Virus record (IMG/VR): IMGVR_UViG_3300027895_000070 | Coordinates: 1-64,000 of that record | DNA from: a virus | Length of the DNA: 64,000 nt | Strand: one strand, 5' to 3' | Part shown: piece after piece, positions 57,022 through 64,000 of the stretch | Layout: each line of letters opens with the position of its first letter | How positions within the stretch are numbered: position 1 is the first letter of the stretch | Translations under genes and position numbers: made by a program | The notes under the pieces: model-generated | The model's database searches: none | Told to the model about the DNA's origin: nothing | Seen by the model: the letters and a program-made list of their open reading frames with translations, nothing else

Positions 57022-59060
57022 GCCAAGCTACCGCCGGAGTTACGTTTGACCTGACGTGGCAGATAGAGCAATGGCGCGCCCAAGCTCAGGCGTTTCAAAG
57101 CGATCTGACGCAGATGGCGGAGCAAGCCCAGAATACGCCGATTAATATTCCGGTTACCATTGATATCGTTGGTTTGGAGAATCAAGTTGATGCCGCGATT
57201 GCGGAGATTGAGGCTACTCGAAGTATCAACATTCCCGTCAACGCGGGTTCTTTGCCGTGGTCACAAGGCGATTCAATTGATCTCGATCCAAATCAGATTC
57301 CCGGCGGCGTCGGTGGATTTACGGGCGGAGTATTCGGAAGGCCGTTTGTGACGCGAAATTGGACGGATTACAACCTCGCTGAAAGAAGTGGAGAACAGGA
57401 GTTTTCGGAGGGCGAATTGTCCCAACTGGCCGGCGGCACGGTAGAGGAGGAAGGAGAAGAGGGAGCGGCAGCGGCACGAGGCGCTGGAGGTGGCAGAGGA
57501 TTAGGCGCGTTCATGGGTCTGATGCTCTTGCGCCGCGCCGTCTCCGAATATGATGAAAATTCCGCTCTGAATGCCAAGATAGACCAAACGGGTGGAACCG
57601 ACGTTGGCGTTGCTGGCGGTGAAAGCCAAAACACTAAGACGGCGAAGGAAGCTCTTGGTGCTTTGGAAACGGAAAAGAATTCGTTTAGCGGCGAGGCGAT
57701 GCAATGGATTAACGATAATCCCTACAAATCATCACTGATTGAAGGGCCGCTAGGTCCGCTTCTTCAATATACGGGCGCAAATCAATGGGTGGGAAAAGAA
57801 CTTGGGGTTGACTTTGATTTCGACAAACGAGAGAGCGATTTGAAGTCGGCCCTTCAAAGCAGCGAACAAACTGACGAAAAACAAAAAAAAGTCGAACAAG
57901 AAAATAGAGCCGAAGATAGATTTCAAAAAGAAGCGGATTCCATCGGTGATCGCCCCGAAGTTGGGGCCAACAAGTACGATCAGGCTCGCGACGAAATCTC
58001 GTCAAAGTACGGCAAGCTCGGCGAGGCGTTGGTTGACGATTACGAAGCGACGCGTCAGACAGCCGAAGACTTAAATCGCTTCCGTGAAGCCTATCAGCAA
58101 TTGGGGCAGGAGCGGTTCGCGGCGATGGCCAAGGTCACCGAAGCCGAACAAGCTCACGCCCAAGAGCTTGCGGATCGAGACAATATCGAGCGAGCACATT
58201 TAAGCGGAGATTCTTCCGCAGCGGCTAAAGCTGAATTGCAATCTAGCGTCGATCAGGAATTTCAAAGCAGAGGCGGCGAAAGCAGCCCCGATGCCGTCAA
58301 GTGGCGACAGGGTATTGGCCAACAAATCATCACCCAAGGCTCCGCCGAAATCGACGAATCCCAGCGTTTCGGTCAACAGCAGGCGATCAGCGGATTGGAA
58401 GGCCAAGCACTGTCACAAGAGGCCCGCAATTCCGGCGATACCTTCGGAGCACAACAGACGGAGAACGATGCGCAGACGCGGCAAAGAGCGTTGGATATTC
58501 AAGAGAAGATCGACACGCTAGTTGAGAAATCAGGTAATAACCGTTCCGAAGATACTCAAAAGGAAATCGACGCACTTGAAACAGAACTCTCGCTAACCGA
58601 GCGAATCGGCGCGGAGCGGGATCAGGCAATAGGCAAAGCCCGCGCCCAGCATGAGGGAGATTTAGATACAGATATCAAGGCGACGGAGGCTCGCGCCCAT
58701 GGCGGAGACAGACAGGCCGACCTTTACGAACTTGAAAACAAGATCAAAAAGGAAATTGCCGACGCCAGCCCGGAAGATCAAGCGAAGATGCGCCAGCTTG
58801 GCAGCGCACAAATCGATCAATTCCTACACGCCGATTCGCATCCGTTCATGGGGAGCGAAGATCAGTATTTACAGCAACTGCAAATGGGGATTCTCAAGGG
58901 CGGCGCAAATGTCGATGCGCAGGCGAAGCAATTTCAGGATGATATCAACCACCCAAAGAAAACCGAGGATGCGGCGGACATGTTGCATAAGGCGGCGGAG
59001 GCCGTCGCGGAGGCGGCTAAGAAGTTCGCGGGGATTTGGGTGATGGAGGCGATAGGATAA
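57018..59060 (+). CDS. Tape measure protein, 680 aa
   Basis: Long helical protein (MSQATAGVTFDLTWQIEQWR, then AQAQAFQSDLTQMAEQAQNT) with many charged coiled-coil stretches (AKVTEAEQAHAQELADRDNI). The end (TEDAADMLHKAAEAVAEAAK) is amphipathic. Its length predicts a tail of about 100 nm at 1.5 angstrom per residue, the known rule. It overlaps the chaperone extension by four bases. Confidence 0.75.
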   Translation: MSQATAGVTFDLTWQIEQWRAQAQAFQSDLTQMAEQAQNTPINIPVTIDIVGLENQVDAAIAEIEATRSINIPVNAGSLPWSQGDSIDLDPNQIPGGVGGFTGGVFGRPFVTRNWTDYNLAERSGEQEFSEGELSQLAGGTVEEEGEEGAAAARGAGGGRGLGAFMGLMLLRRAVSEYDENSALNAKIDQTGGTDVGVAGGESQNTKTAKEALGALETEKNSFSGEAMQWINDNPYKSSLIEGPLGPLLQYTGANQWVGKELGVDFDFDKRESDLKSALQSSEQTDEKQKKVEQENRAEDRFQKEADSIGDRPEVGANKYDQARDEISSKYGKLGEALVDDYEATRQTAEDLNRFREAYQQLGQERFAAMAKVTEAEQAHAQELADRDNIERAHLSGDSSAAAKAELQSSVDQEFQSRGGESSPDAVKWRQGIGQQIITQGSAEIDESQRFGQQQAISGLEGQALSQEARNSGDTFGAQQTENDAQTRQRALDIQEKIDTLVEKSGNNRSEDTQKEIDALETELSLTERIGAERDQAIGKARAQHEGDLDTDIKATEARAHGGDRQADLYELENKIKKEIADASPEDQAKMRQLGSAQIDQFLHADSHPFMGSEDQYLQQLQMGILKGGANVDAQAKQFQDDINHPKKTEDAADMLHKAAEAVAEAAKKFAGIWVMEAIG

Positions 59061-59911
59061 TGGCCGCAAGCAATATACCCCTCAGTACCGCAATCAGTAT
59101 CGGCGGTCTGACGGCATGGGATGAAGGCTGGACCGAACACATTATCCGTCTCGGCACATCCACGGCTACTCGCCGCATACGCTGTTTTTGCAGCCAACGC
59201 GAACTCGTCACGGAATTCCTTTTAGCCGGATATGTGGTGCAGGGCGGACGTGTTGTTCAGAATCTCACGCAGTATCCAGACATTCCGTGGATGTATGTCG
59301 ATGAGGTTGAGTCAAGTCCCGCCCCGGACGCGATGGGAACAAGTGTAAGCCCGGCTGGCCAGTTTGCGGAAGAGTACGCGATTCTCAACGTCAAGTACAA
59401 AGCGTATCCATGGGCATCCGGCCAACAGGGATATCTCACATTCCGATACGGTTCTGCGGTGCTAGCGTTGCCAAATGATGGAACGGGGAATACGGGTATT
59501 CTTTGGGGAAGCGATTCGACTCCGGTTCCCGCATCGTCCGCCCCGGCGCTTCGCTACATGCTGGTGGGAATTTCTTGTCATCTTTTGAATCAGCCTCCCG
59601 TTGCAGACAGCACGATTCAAACGCTGATCGATAACGTGAATAGCGATACATTCTTTGGATACGCGGCCGGGCAAGTGCGATTTCTCGGCTGCAACACGCA
59701 ATTGTCGGCAAGTGGATACAATTCCTTGGGACAGGGATTTACCGAAAGTCAAACGTGGGAATTTGAGGCTCGGAGCTTTTCGTGGAACAAACTTTTGCGT
59801 CCCTCCCTTATGACGGGCGCGGTTTCGATGCTCGCCGCCCTGGACACGACCATCCCTCCCCAATTTGCAACAACGGCGTTTTCTCCACTGTTCCCATTGG
59901 GCGGAGCGTGA
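59060..59911 (+). CDS. Putative distal tail protein, 283 aa
   Basis: MAASNIPLSTAISIGGLTAW then CFCSQRELVTEFLLAGYVVQ and a strand-rich body (QEYAILNVKYKAY-type strands, WEFEARSFSWNKLLRPSLMT). It overlaps the tape measure stop (TAATG). Position after the tape measure suits a distal tail or baseplate-hub protein; family not proven. Confidence 0.45.
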   Translation: MAASNIPLSTAISIGGLTAWDEGWTEHIIRLGTSTATRRIRCFCSQRELVTEFLLAGYVVQGGRVVQNLTQYPDIPWMYVDEVESSPAPDAMGTSVSPAGQFAEEYAILNVKYKAYPWASGQQGYLTFRYGSAVLALPNDGTGNTGILWGSDSTPVPASSAPALRYMLVGISCHLLNQPPVADSTIQTLIDNVNSDTFFGYAAGQVRFLGCNTQLSASGYNSLGQGFTESQTWEFEARSFSWNKLLRPSLMTGAVSMLAALDTTIPPQFATTAFSPLFPLGGA

Positions 59912-59914
59912 TCC

Positions 59915-60379
59915 GTGGGAAATTGGTTCAAGACGAATTATCCCGATGGTATAGGAATTCCGACGGGGCGATGGATGAATGCTGTCGGTTCTTTTATGAA
60001 CCGGCTTTGTGGCGGCTTCATTCAAGGCGATGGCATCTACGTTCAAGTCCAGTCCAGCGCCAACGGCATAATCATTTCCGGAACGCAGCAAACGGCCACT
60101 GGTATAACCGTTAAATACGGTTCCCCCACCGCCACCAACATGCAGTACAACGGCAACATCATGATCGGTACTCCCACCGGCTCCCCGCCCGCCGGCCTTA
60201 CTGTCGGCCCCGCCTGCATCATCAACAACGAATTCGATCAAGGCTTAACCGGCATATGGCCCATCACATCGGGAACCTATGACACCAACGGCAGGCAAGT
60301 TGGCACAGCTACATCCGGCGGCATGGCCGTTCCCCTCATCTTCTGTCAAACCATCGCAACCGAAGATTGCGGAAGTTGA
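59915..60379 (+). CDS. Hypothetical tail-region protein with GIWPI/DCG domain, 154 aa
   Basis: GTG start (MGNWFKTNYPDGIGIPTGRW). The C-terminal half reads GLTGIWPITSGTYDTNGRQV and ends IATEDCGS. The same domain closes the 63058-63495 protein. The two are paralogous modules of the tail-tip gene group. Role unknown. Confidence 0.5.
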   Translation: MGNWFKTNYPDGIGIPTGRWMNAVGSFMNRLCGGFIQGDGIYVQVQSSANGIIISGTQQTATGITVKYGSPTATNMQYNGNIMIGTPTGSPPAGLTVGPACIINNEFDQGLTGIWPITSGTYDTNGRQVGTATSGGMAVPLIFCQTIATEDCGS

Positions 60380-62490
60380 TCCTTCCTCATAACCAAATCC
60401 TCGACGGCACTGGACGCCCGGCATTATCCCAGCCCGTGCGCGTCTGGCGTCACCAACAACAACAGCAAAATCAGGCGGTAGGCGAGCTACTTCGCAATGC
60501 GAAGACGGGGAGATACTATCAGAACCCAACGACAGGAAAATTAAAACAGGCGACGGCGGAATCGGATTGTGACGATTGCTGTACGCCTTCGCCGTGCACG
60601 AACTGCGCAAGCTCAACTGGAATTCTACAACTTACTTTGGCGGGAATATCGCAAGTCTCCTGGACGTGGACGGGAATCGGTTCAAGTCCAGTAAGCTTCT
60701 CGGGGGACTTTTCAGAATTAAATAATGGGTGGTCGCTAGAATTTTGTTATCAGAATCAAAACCAGTGCATGTACGGCGGCTGTTATTCTTCTCCGTTTGT
60801 CATCACATTTGATTCTCCGTCGTCGGGCGCGAATTGTGGAGTCAACCAAACGCATCGCGCGGTGATAGTATGCAACCTTTCGTTTCGGGTATTACTGACG
60901 TTCCTGATGTCGCCATGCCGACTCAGTTTTGATATTTTCGTTCAGATAACACCATACTTTTATCCCCAAGGCATGGGCAATCCCAGTGTGTGTTCCGCGA
61001 ACAGTTACGGATGCACTGGATCACAGGGAGTTCCCGGACAGTTTTACAATTATCCTTTGTTTGTAGCCGATTCAGTTGTTCCAGATACCGAATTTTGCGG
61101 ATATTGCAGTGGAACCGGAACAGGGACGGGAACTATTCAACCGTCAATTTCGTTCGATAATACTCTCAGTAATTCTACTCTGGATTTCGACGCAACAACC
61201 ACCCCATGGTTGACGGGAGACGGCTACGGTTGTTGTGCATTTGCGGGGGCACAGCCTGTTGGATACGGGGGAACGGGGACGCTGGAATTTATTCCGCAAA
61301 CCGGGACGGGAACCGGCACAGGAACCGGCAGTTCTTCGCCGACAAATCCGTGGACTTGCTCCGAATGCAATCAACCTCTTTGCGAGTGCGTTACCGGGAC
61401 GGGAACCGGCACAGGAACCGGCACAAGCCCGTCCTGCAATTGCGGATCAAGCACCCCATGCGACGACACGGAAACAACCGTCAGCGTCAACCTCGATGGT
61501 CTGAAAGCGTGCGATCCTGATTTTGTCAGCCTGATAATTCCCCTGAAGCGTATCGCGGGCTGCCCCAACGCCGAGTGGTACGGCATCGGCTACTTCGGCA
61601 ATGTCAATGTCACAATTAAGTACGTTGGCGGCTGCTACGAAATGACGGTGATCCACACGCCGCCCGGTCACGTCTACCAGCGGTTCTTCGGAACAGCAAC
61701 TAGTCTCACAGGAAGTTATACATATTGCTCCGGAGACTGCACGACGCCGCCCGTGGTTACGTCGGGATGCTCGCTGGAAAACTGCTCGAATCAGTGCGGC
61801 GACTGCACGCAACTCGGCACAGTGTTTACTTTCACCGCCGCAACCACCGGCCAAATGCGGCTCATCTTCAACGATCAGGTTGCCGGGTTCTGGAATAACA
61901 ACGGCTCGTATACCGTCACGTTCACGGCTGGCGACACGGGAACCTATACCTGCGATGCCCGCGCTGAAAATGGTTCTCCCGGACCAATGGTGACAGCGGG
62001 AACGGTTTATTCTGGGACAGCAACGGGACTATGCTGCGGCGCTCCATCGCCGCCATTCGCATGTTGTTGCACGGCGGATGGCGCGGCGTCTTGCCCCGGA
62101 TGCTCTGTCGTCGGCGATCTGGTTTGCCCCAGCCTGACGGCTTATTCTCTCGTCGGCCAGATTTGTGACGCCCCCGGAACTTATTGTGACGGAATTTGCG
62201 ATGACTCGCTGACGACGTTGACGGTCGATACATCTGCATTCAACGATGGCATCTGCGTATCCACGAGCACGGATACCGCGAACCAAACGAAAAATTGTTC
62301 ATCCGGTTTCCCGCATGTGTCGTGGGCCGGAGCGGTCAGTACCATCCAGCTCAACAATACCTGCTACACGCTCACAATCACCTGCTCTGGCGGCGGACAG
62401 TGGATCGGCAATTGCTGTACGCCCACGGGAACCTACTGCGAAACCTCCAACTCAACCGGGAAGTCCGTTGACACTGTATCTGTCGGATAA
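60367..62490 (+). CDS. Cys-rich tail-tip or adhesin protein with Gly-Thr linkers, 707 aa
   Basis: TTG start, overlapping the previous gene. Residues 60-85 begin a Cys-rich stretch (CDDCCTPSPCTNCASSTGIL). Linkers of repeated Gly-Thr (GTGTGTGT) occur near residues 245, 310 and 345, each flanked by CxxC. The remaining parts are beta-rich (NVTIKYVGGCYEMTVIHTPP). Many CxxC pairs suggest multiple small disulfide- or zinc-bound beta modules. Probably a tail fibre or surface-binding protein. Confidence 0.5.
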   Translation: MRKLILPHNQILDGTGRPALSQPVRVWRHQQQQQNQAVGELLRNAKTGRYYQNPTTGKLKQATAESDCDDCCTPSPCTNCASSTGILQLTLAGISQVSWTWTGIGSSPVSFSGDFSELNNGWSLEFCYQNQNQCMYGGCYSSPFVITFDSPSSGANCGVNQTHRAVIVCNLSFRVLLTFLMSPCRLSFDIFVQITPYFYPQGMGNPSVCSANSYGCTGSQGVPGQFYNYPLFVADSVVPDTEFCGYCSGTGTGTGTIQPSISFDNTLSNSTLDFDATTTPWLTGDGYGCCAFAGAQPVGYGGTGTLEFIPQTGTGTGTGTGSSSPTNPWTCSECNQPLCECVTGTGTGTGTGTSPSCNCGSSTPCDDTETTVSVNLDGLKACDPDFVSLIIPLKRIAGCPNAEWYGIGYFGNVNVTIKYVGGCYEMTVIHTPPGHVYQRFFGTATSLTGSYTYCSGDCTTPPVVTSGCSLENCSNQCGDCTQLGTVFTFTAATTGQMRLIFNDQVAGFWNNNGSYTVTFTAGDTGTYTCDARAENGSPGPMVTAGTVYSGTATGLCCGAPSPPFACCCTADGAASCPGCSVVGDLVCPSLTAYSLVGQICDAPGTYCDGICDDSLTTLTVDTSAFNDGICVSTSTDTANQTKNCSSGFPHVSWAGAVSTIQLNNTCYTLTITCSGGGQWIGNCCTPTGTYCETSNSTGKSVDTVSVG

Positions 62491-63061
62491 TCTCCAATCG
62501 CACAATCGCGTCAACTGCAAGCATTGGCAGGAGATTCCCAACGCGAAGGGTGGCATCTGCGATAATCGAGAGGCGTGGAAGCACTTCAAATGGGACGGTC
62601 CACTGGCAATGCGGCCGGGGAAGTTGACATGCGTGAATTGCCCATTGCGAGAAGCATTCTCCCCCGATGAGCCGGTGATTCTCGGCGAGATCATGAGGGT
62701 CAAAAAAACTACGCCGGTTCCAGCCGCGCCGCGAATAGATATCAAGGATTGGATGAAAAAGCACGGCCCGGAATTGTGGACGGATTTTCATCGAGAATTA
62801 GCGGTACTCGCGGCGGAAGAGGTGGAGCGGTGGTTAACGGCTTGGGAATCGCGGGTGACCTGCCGTGTGTGCGGGATGCACTGGCGGAAGATTCGCAAAG
62901 AGAATCCGCTGGATAATTCGAGTCCGATTGCGCGGTGCAAGTGGGGGTGGCGGGTGCATTTGATCGTGAGCAAGGAAAAAGAGGAGCCGACGCAGACGGG
63001 ATTTACTTGGGAAAATGCAGTTGACTTATACGAATACCCGATAGAATGGAAGCCATCATGA
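62468..63061 (+). CDS. Hypothetical protein with two Cys clusters, 197 aa
   Basis: TTG at 62468 (MTLYLSDNLQSHNRVNCKHW) is chosen because upstream codons of the longer frame overlap the preceding gene and look antisense-like. It has NREAWKHFKWDGPLAMRPGK, LTCVNCPLREAF and a late CRVCGMHWRKIRKEN...CKWGW. Possibly a zinc-binding tail or assembly protein. Confidence 0.45.
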   Translation: MTLYLSDNLQSHNRVNCKHWQEIPNAKGGICDNREAWKHFKWDGPLAMRPGKLTCVNCPLREAFSPDEPVILGEIMRVKKTTPVPAAPRIDIKDWMKKHGPELWTDFHRELAVLAAEEVERWLTAWESRVTCRVCGMHWRKIRKENPLDNSSPIARCKWGWRVHLIVSKEKEEPTQTGFTWENAVDLYEYPIEWKPS

Positions 63062-63495
63062 AACGCAGAACATTTCTCGGCGCGGCGTTGGCATCGATCA
63101 CGTCTCTTGCCTTATCGAAACTTCCTAAGATTTCGGCTAAGCAGGTGAGGCCATCGTTTACCTTTATTGCTCCCACCACTGGCAAGATGAAGTCCCTGCC
63201 CAATCCTACAATGAAAATCGTTATGTTTGGTGGCCCGAAAAATATTAGCGGAGGATATTTCGGAAAGATAATCGAGCAGGGGTCTGTTTTCGACTGCCAC
63301 ATAGTAAACTCTCCCGATGAAAATCTAATCGGCATCTGGCCAATCGCGGCAGGGACTTACGCACACGGGGTTAAAATCGGAATACATCCCGATGGCCTTC
63401 CGATTATCCTAACCCACTCGATTGCTTTCGCTGACTGCGGAGGCGGTCTCGGTGCTGGAACTGACGGACCTTCTCTCCCCAATTCTTGTGGATGA
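63058..63495 (+). CDS. Exported protein with Tat-like signal and GIWPI/DCG domain, 145 aa
   Basis: MKRRTFLGAALASITSLALS has twin arginines with FLGA, like a Tat signal, followed by a beta-rich body. The C-terminal half, IGIWPIAAGTYAHGVKIGIH then IAFADCGGG, is the module shared with the 59915-60379 protein. Twin-arginine export would place it outside the cytoplasm, odd for a virion protein. Confidence 0.5.
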   Translation: MKRRTFLGAALASITSLALSKLPKISAKQVRPSFTFIAPTTGKMKSLPNPTMKIVMFGGPKNISGGYFGKIIEQGSVFDCHIVNSPDENLIGIWPIAAGTYAHGVKIGIHPDGLPIILTHSIAFADCGGGLGAGTDGPSLPNSCG

Positions 63496-63499
63496 AATA

Positions 63500-63814
63500 A
63501 TGGATGAACCGATTCCGGCAACTCGATCAGAATATTTAGCGAGATATTCTCCGTGGATTGGTACAACGAAATTTACTTGTATTGCCGAGTTTCCATGGGA
63601 AGAGGATCGCGTTCTCGAAATCAGAATCAAATCAATAAATGACCTCGGCTTTCTGGTCGCCGAATATGTAGATGATCCCGATATCGACATTTCTTGGCAG
63701 TTCCATCCCAATGTCGTCTACGAGACTCGCGAAAAAGCACAGGAAATGCTAATCGTGAGACTTCGCGAATTTGAAGAACGGCGTAAACATTGCTGCGAAA
63801 ATCCCCGTGGATGA
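63500..63814 (+). CDS. Hypothetical protein, 104 aa
   Basis: ATG at 63500 (MDEPIPATRSEYLARYSPWI), then FTCIAEFPWEEDRVLEIRIK and EYVDDPDIDISWQFHPNVVY. The start could lie upstream in the same frame (TTG at 63422). Mixed alpha/beta. Role unknown. Confidence 0.45.
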   Translation: MDEPIPATRSEYLARYSPWIGTTKFTCIAEFPWEEDRVLEIRIKSINDLGFLVAEYVDDPDIDISWQFHPNVVYETREKAQEMLIVRLREFEERRKHCCENPRG

Positions 63815-64000
63815 TTTCGTTCCTACCGACATAATTCTGAAATGGCGGTATTGCGTTGGCGATGCCATCGTCATTTCCGGCATCATTCGCGATTTACACC
63901 TCGCACATCCGGGGAAATATCGAACGGGGATTGTCACCGCTTGCCAAGATATTTTCTGGCACAATCCGTATATTGCGGCCAGCGTCGGTTATGGAAATCA
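63807..64000 (+). CDS. Glycosyltransferase family 9-like protein (partial, runs off the window)
   Basis: The open frame gives VDDFVPTDIILKWRYCVGDA, IVISGIIRDLHLAHPGKYRT then GIVTACQDIFWHNPYI. The pattern GDxxxxxxxIRDLHxxHPGKY...NP fits GT9 (ADP-heptose:LPS heptosyltransferase-like) enzymes. The start is uncertain (GTG 63807 or an upstream codon). Only the first 60 or so residues are visible. Confidence 0.45.
   Translation, partial: MDDFVPTDIILKWRYCVGDAIVISGIIRDLHLAHPGKYRTGIVTACQDIFWHNPYIAASVGYGN

Overview
The window is almost entirely the genome of a tailed, siphovirus-like phage or prophage, probably of a Planctomycetota (perhaps Phycisphaerae-like) host. The host guess is an inference. It rests on a prepilin-type pseudopilin at the left edge, Pro/Thr/Gly-rich secreted beta-helix proteins, and several protein styles I associate with planctomycete genomes. 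No rRNA, tRNA or CRISPR was seen. No integrase or clear endolysin was recognised, so the window may be an incomplete element.

Layout. Bases 1-839 hold the end of an unknown gene and a pseudopilin and look like host DNA. Bases 0.97-4.5 kb are a leftward run of small accessory genes, including a uracil-DNA-glycosylase-like protein and a ribbon-helix-helix protein, fired from a divergent promoter near 4.5 kb. Bases 4.6-6.3 kb are short rightward early genes. Bases 6.2-14.5 kb are a leftward DNA-metabolism operon: N4/N6 DNA methyltransferase, SF2 helicase, D12-class adenine methylase, PD-(D/E)XK (DUF1064-like) nuclease, nucleotide-sugar-hydrolase-like protein, DUF669 protein, Sak4-like AAA ATPase and a small helix-turn-helix protein. 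This operon and the rightward genes from 14.6 kb (MazG-like, degenerate C5-methyltransferase-like and others) diverge from a 72-bp near-perfect palindrome that carries two mirror-image promoters.

Bases 18-24 kb carry a DUF932 protein, two RNA-structure-rich leaders, RNase HI, a Prim-Pol primase/helicase, and then 12 copies of an 8-bp iteron that I propose as the replication origin. Bases 24.4-27.2 kb are a leftward string of small genes separated by GC hairpins. Bases 27.3-30.4 kb carry two membrane proteins that share a C-terminal domain and an RHH repressor with its own palindromic divergent promoter. The late region starts with a SWIM-domain protein and a NusG/RfaH-like factor at 30.4-31.6 kb. 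It continues through small membrane proteins, a lipoprotein, a predicted Tad1/Acb2 cyclic-nucleotide sponge and three large beta-rich adhesin or tail-spike proteins. The head genes follow: connector, TerS, TerL, portal, GroES, minor head protein, protease-scaffold and capsid. Tail genes end the window: tail completion, tail tube, frameshifted assembly chaperones, tape measure and tip proteins. A glycosyltransferase-9-like gene runs off the right edge.

The most unusual object is in the terminase large subunit. A 274-residue intein splits the Walker A P-loop exactly, between GPAE and TGKT. The place where an intein normally carries its homing endonuclease instead holds a complete HTH-HNH endonuclease gene on the opposite strand (43043-43531). 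The sense reading frame stays open across it, so the same DNA appears to encode an intein linker in one direction and a homing endonuclease in the other.
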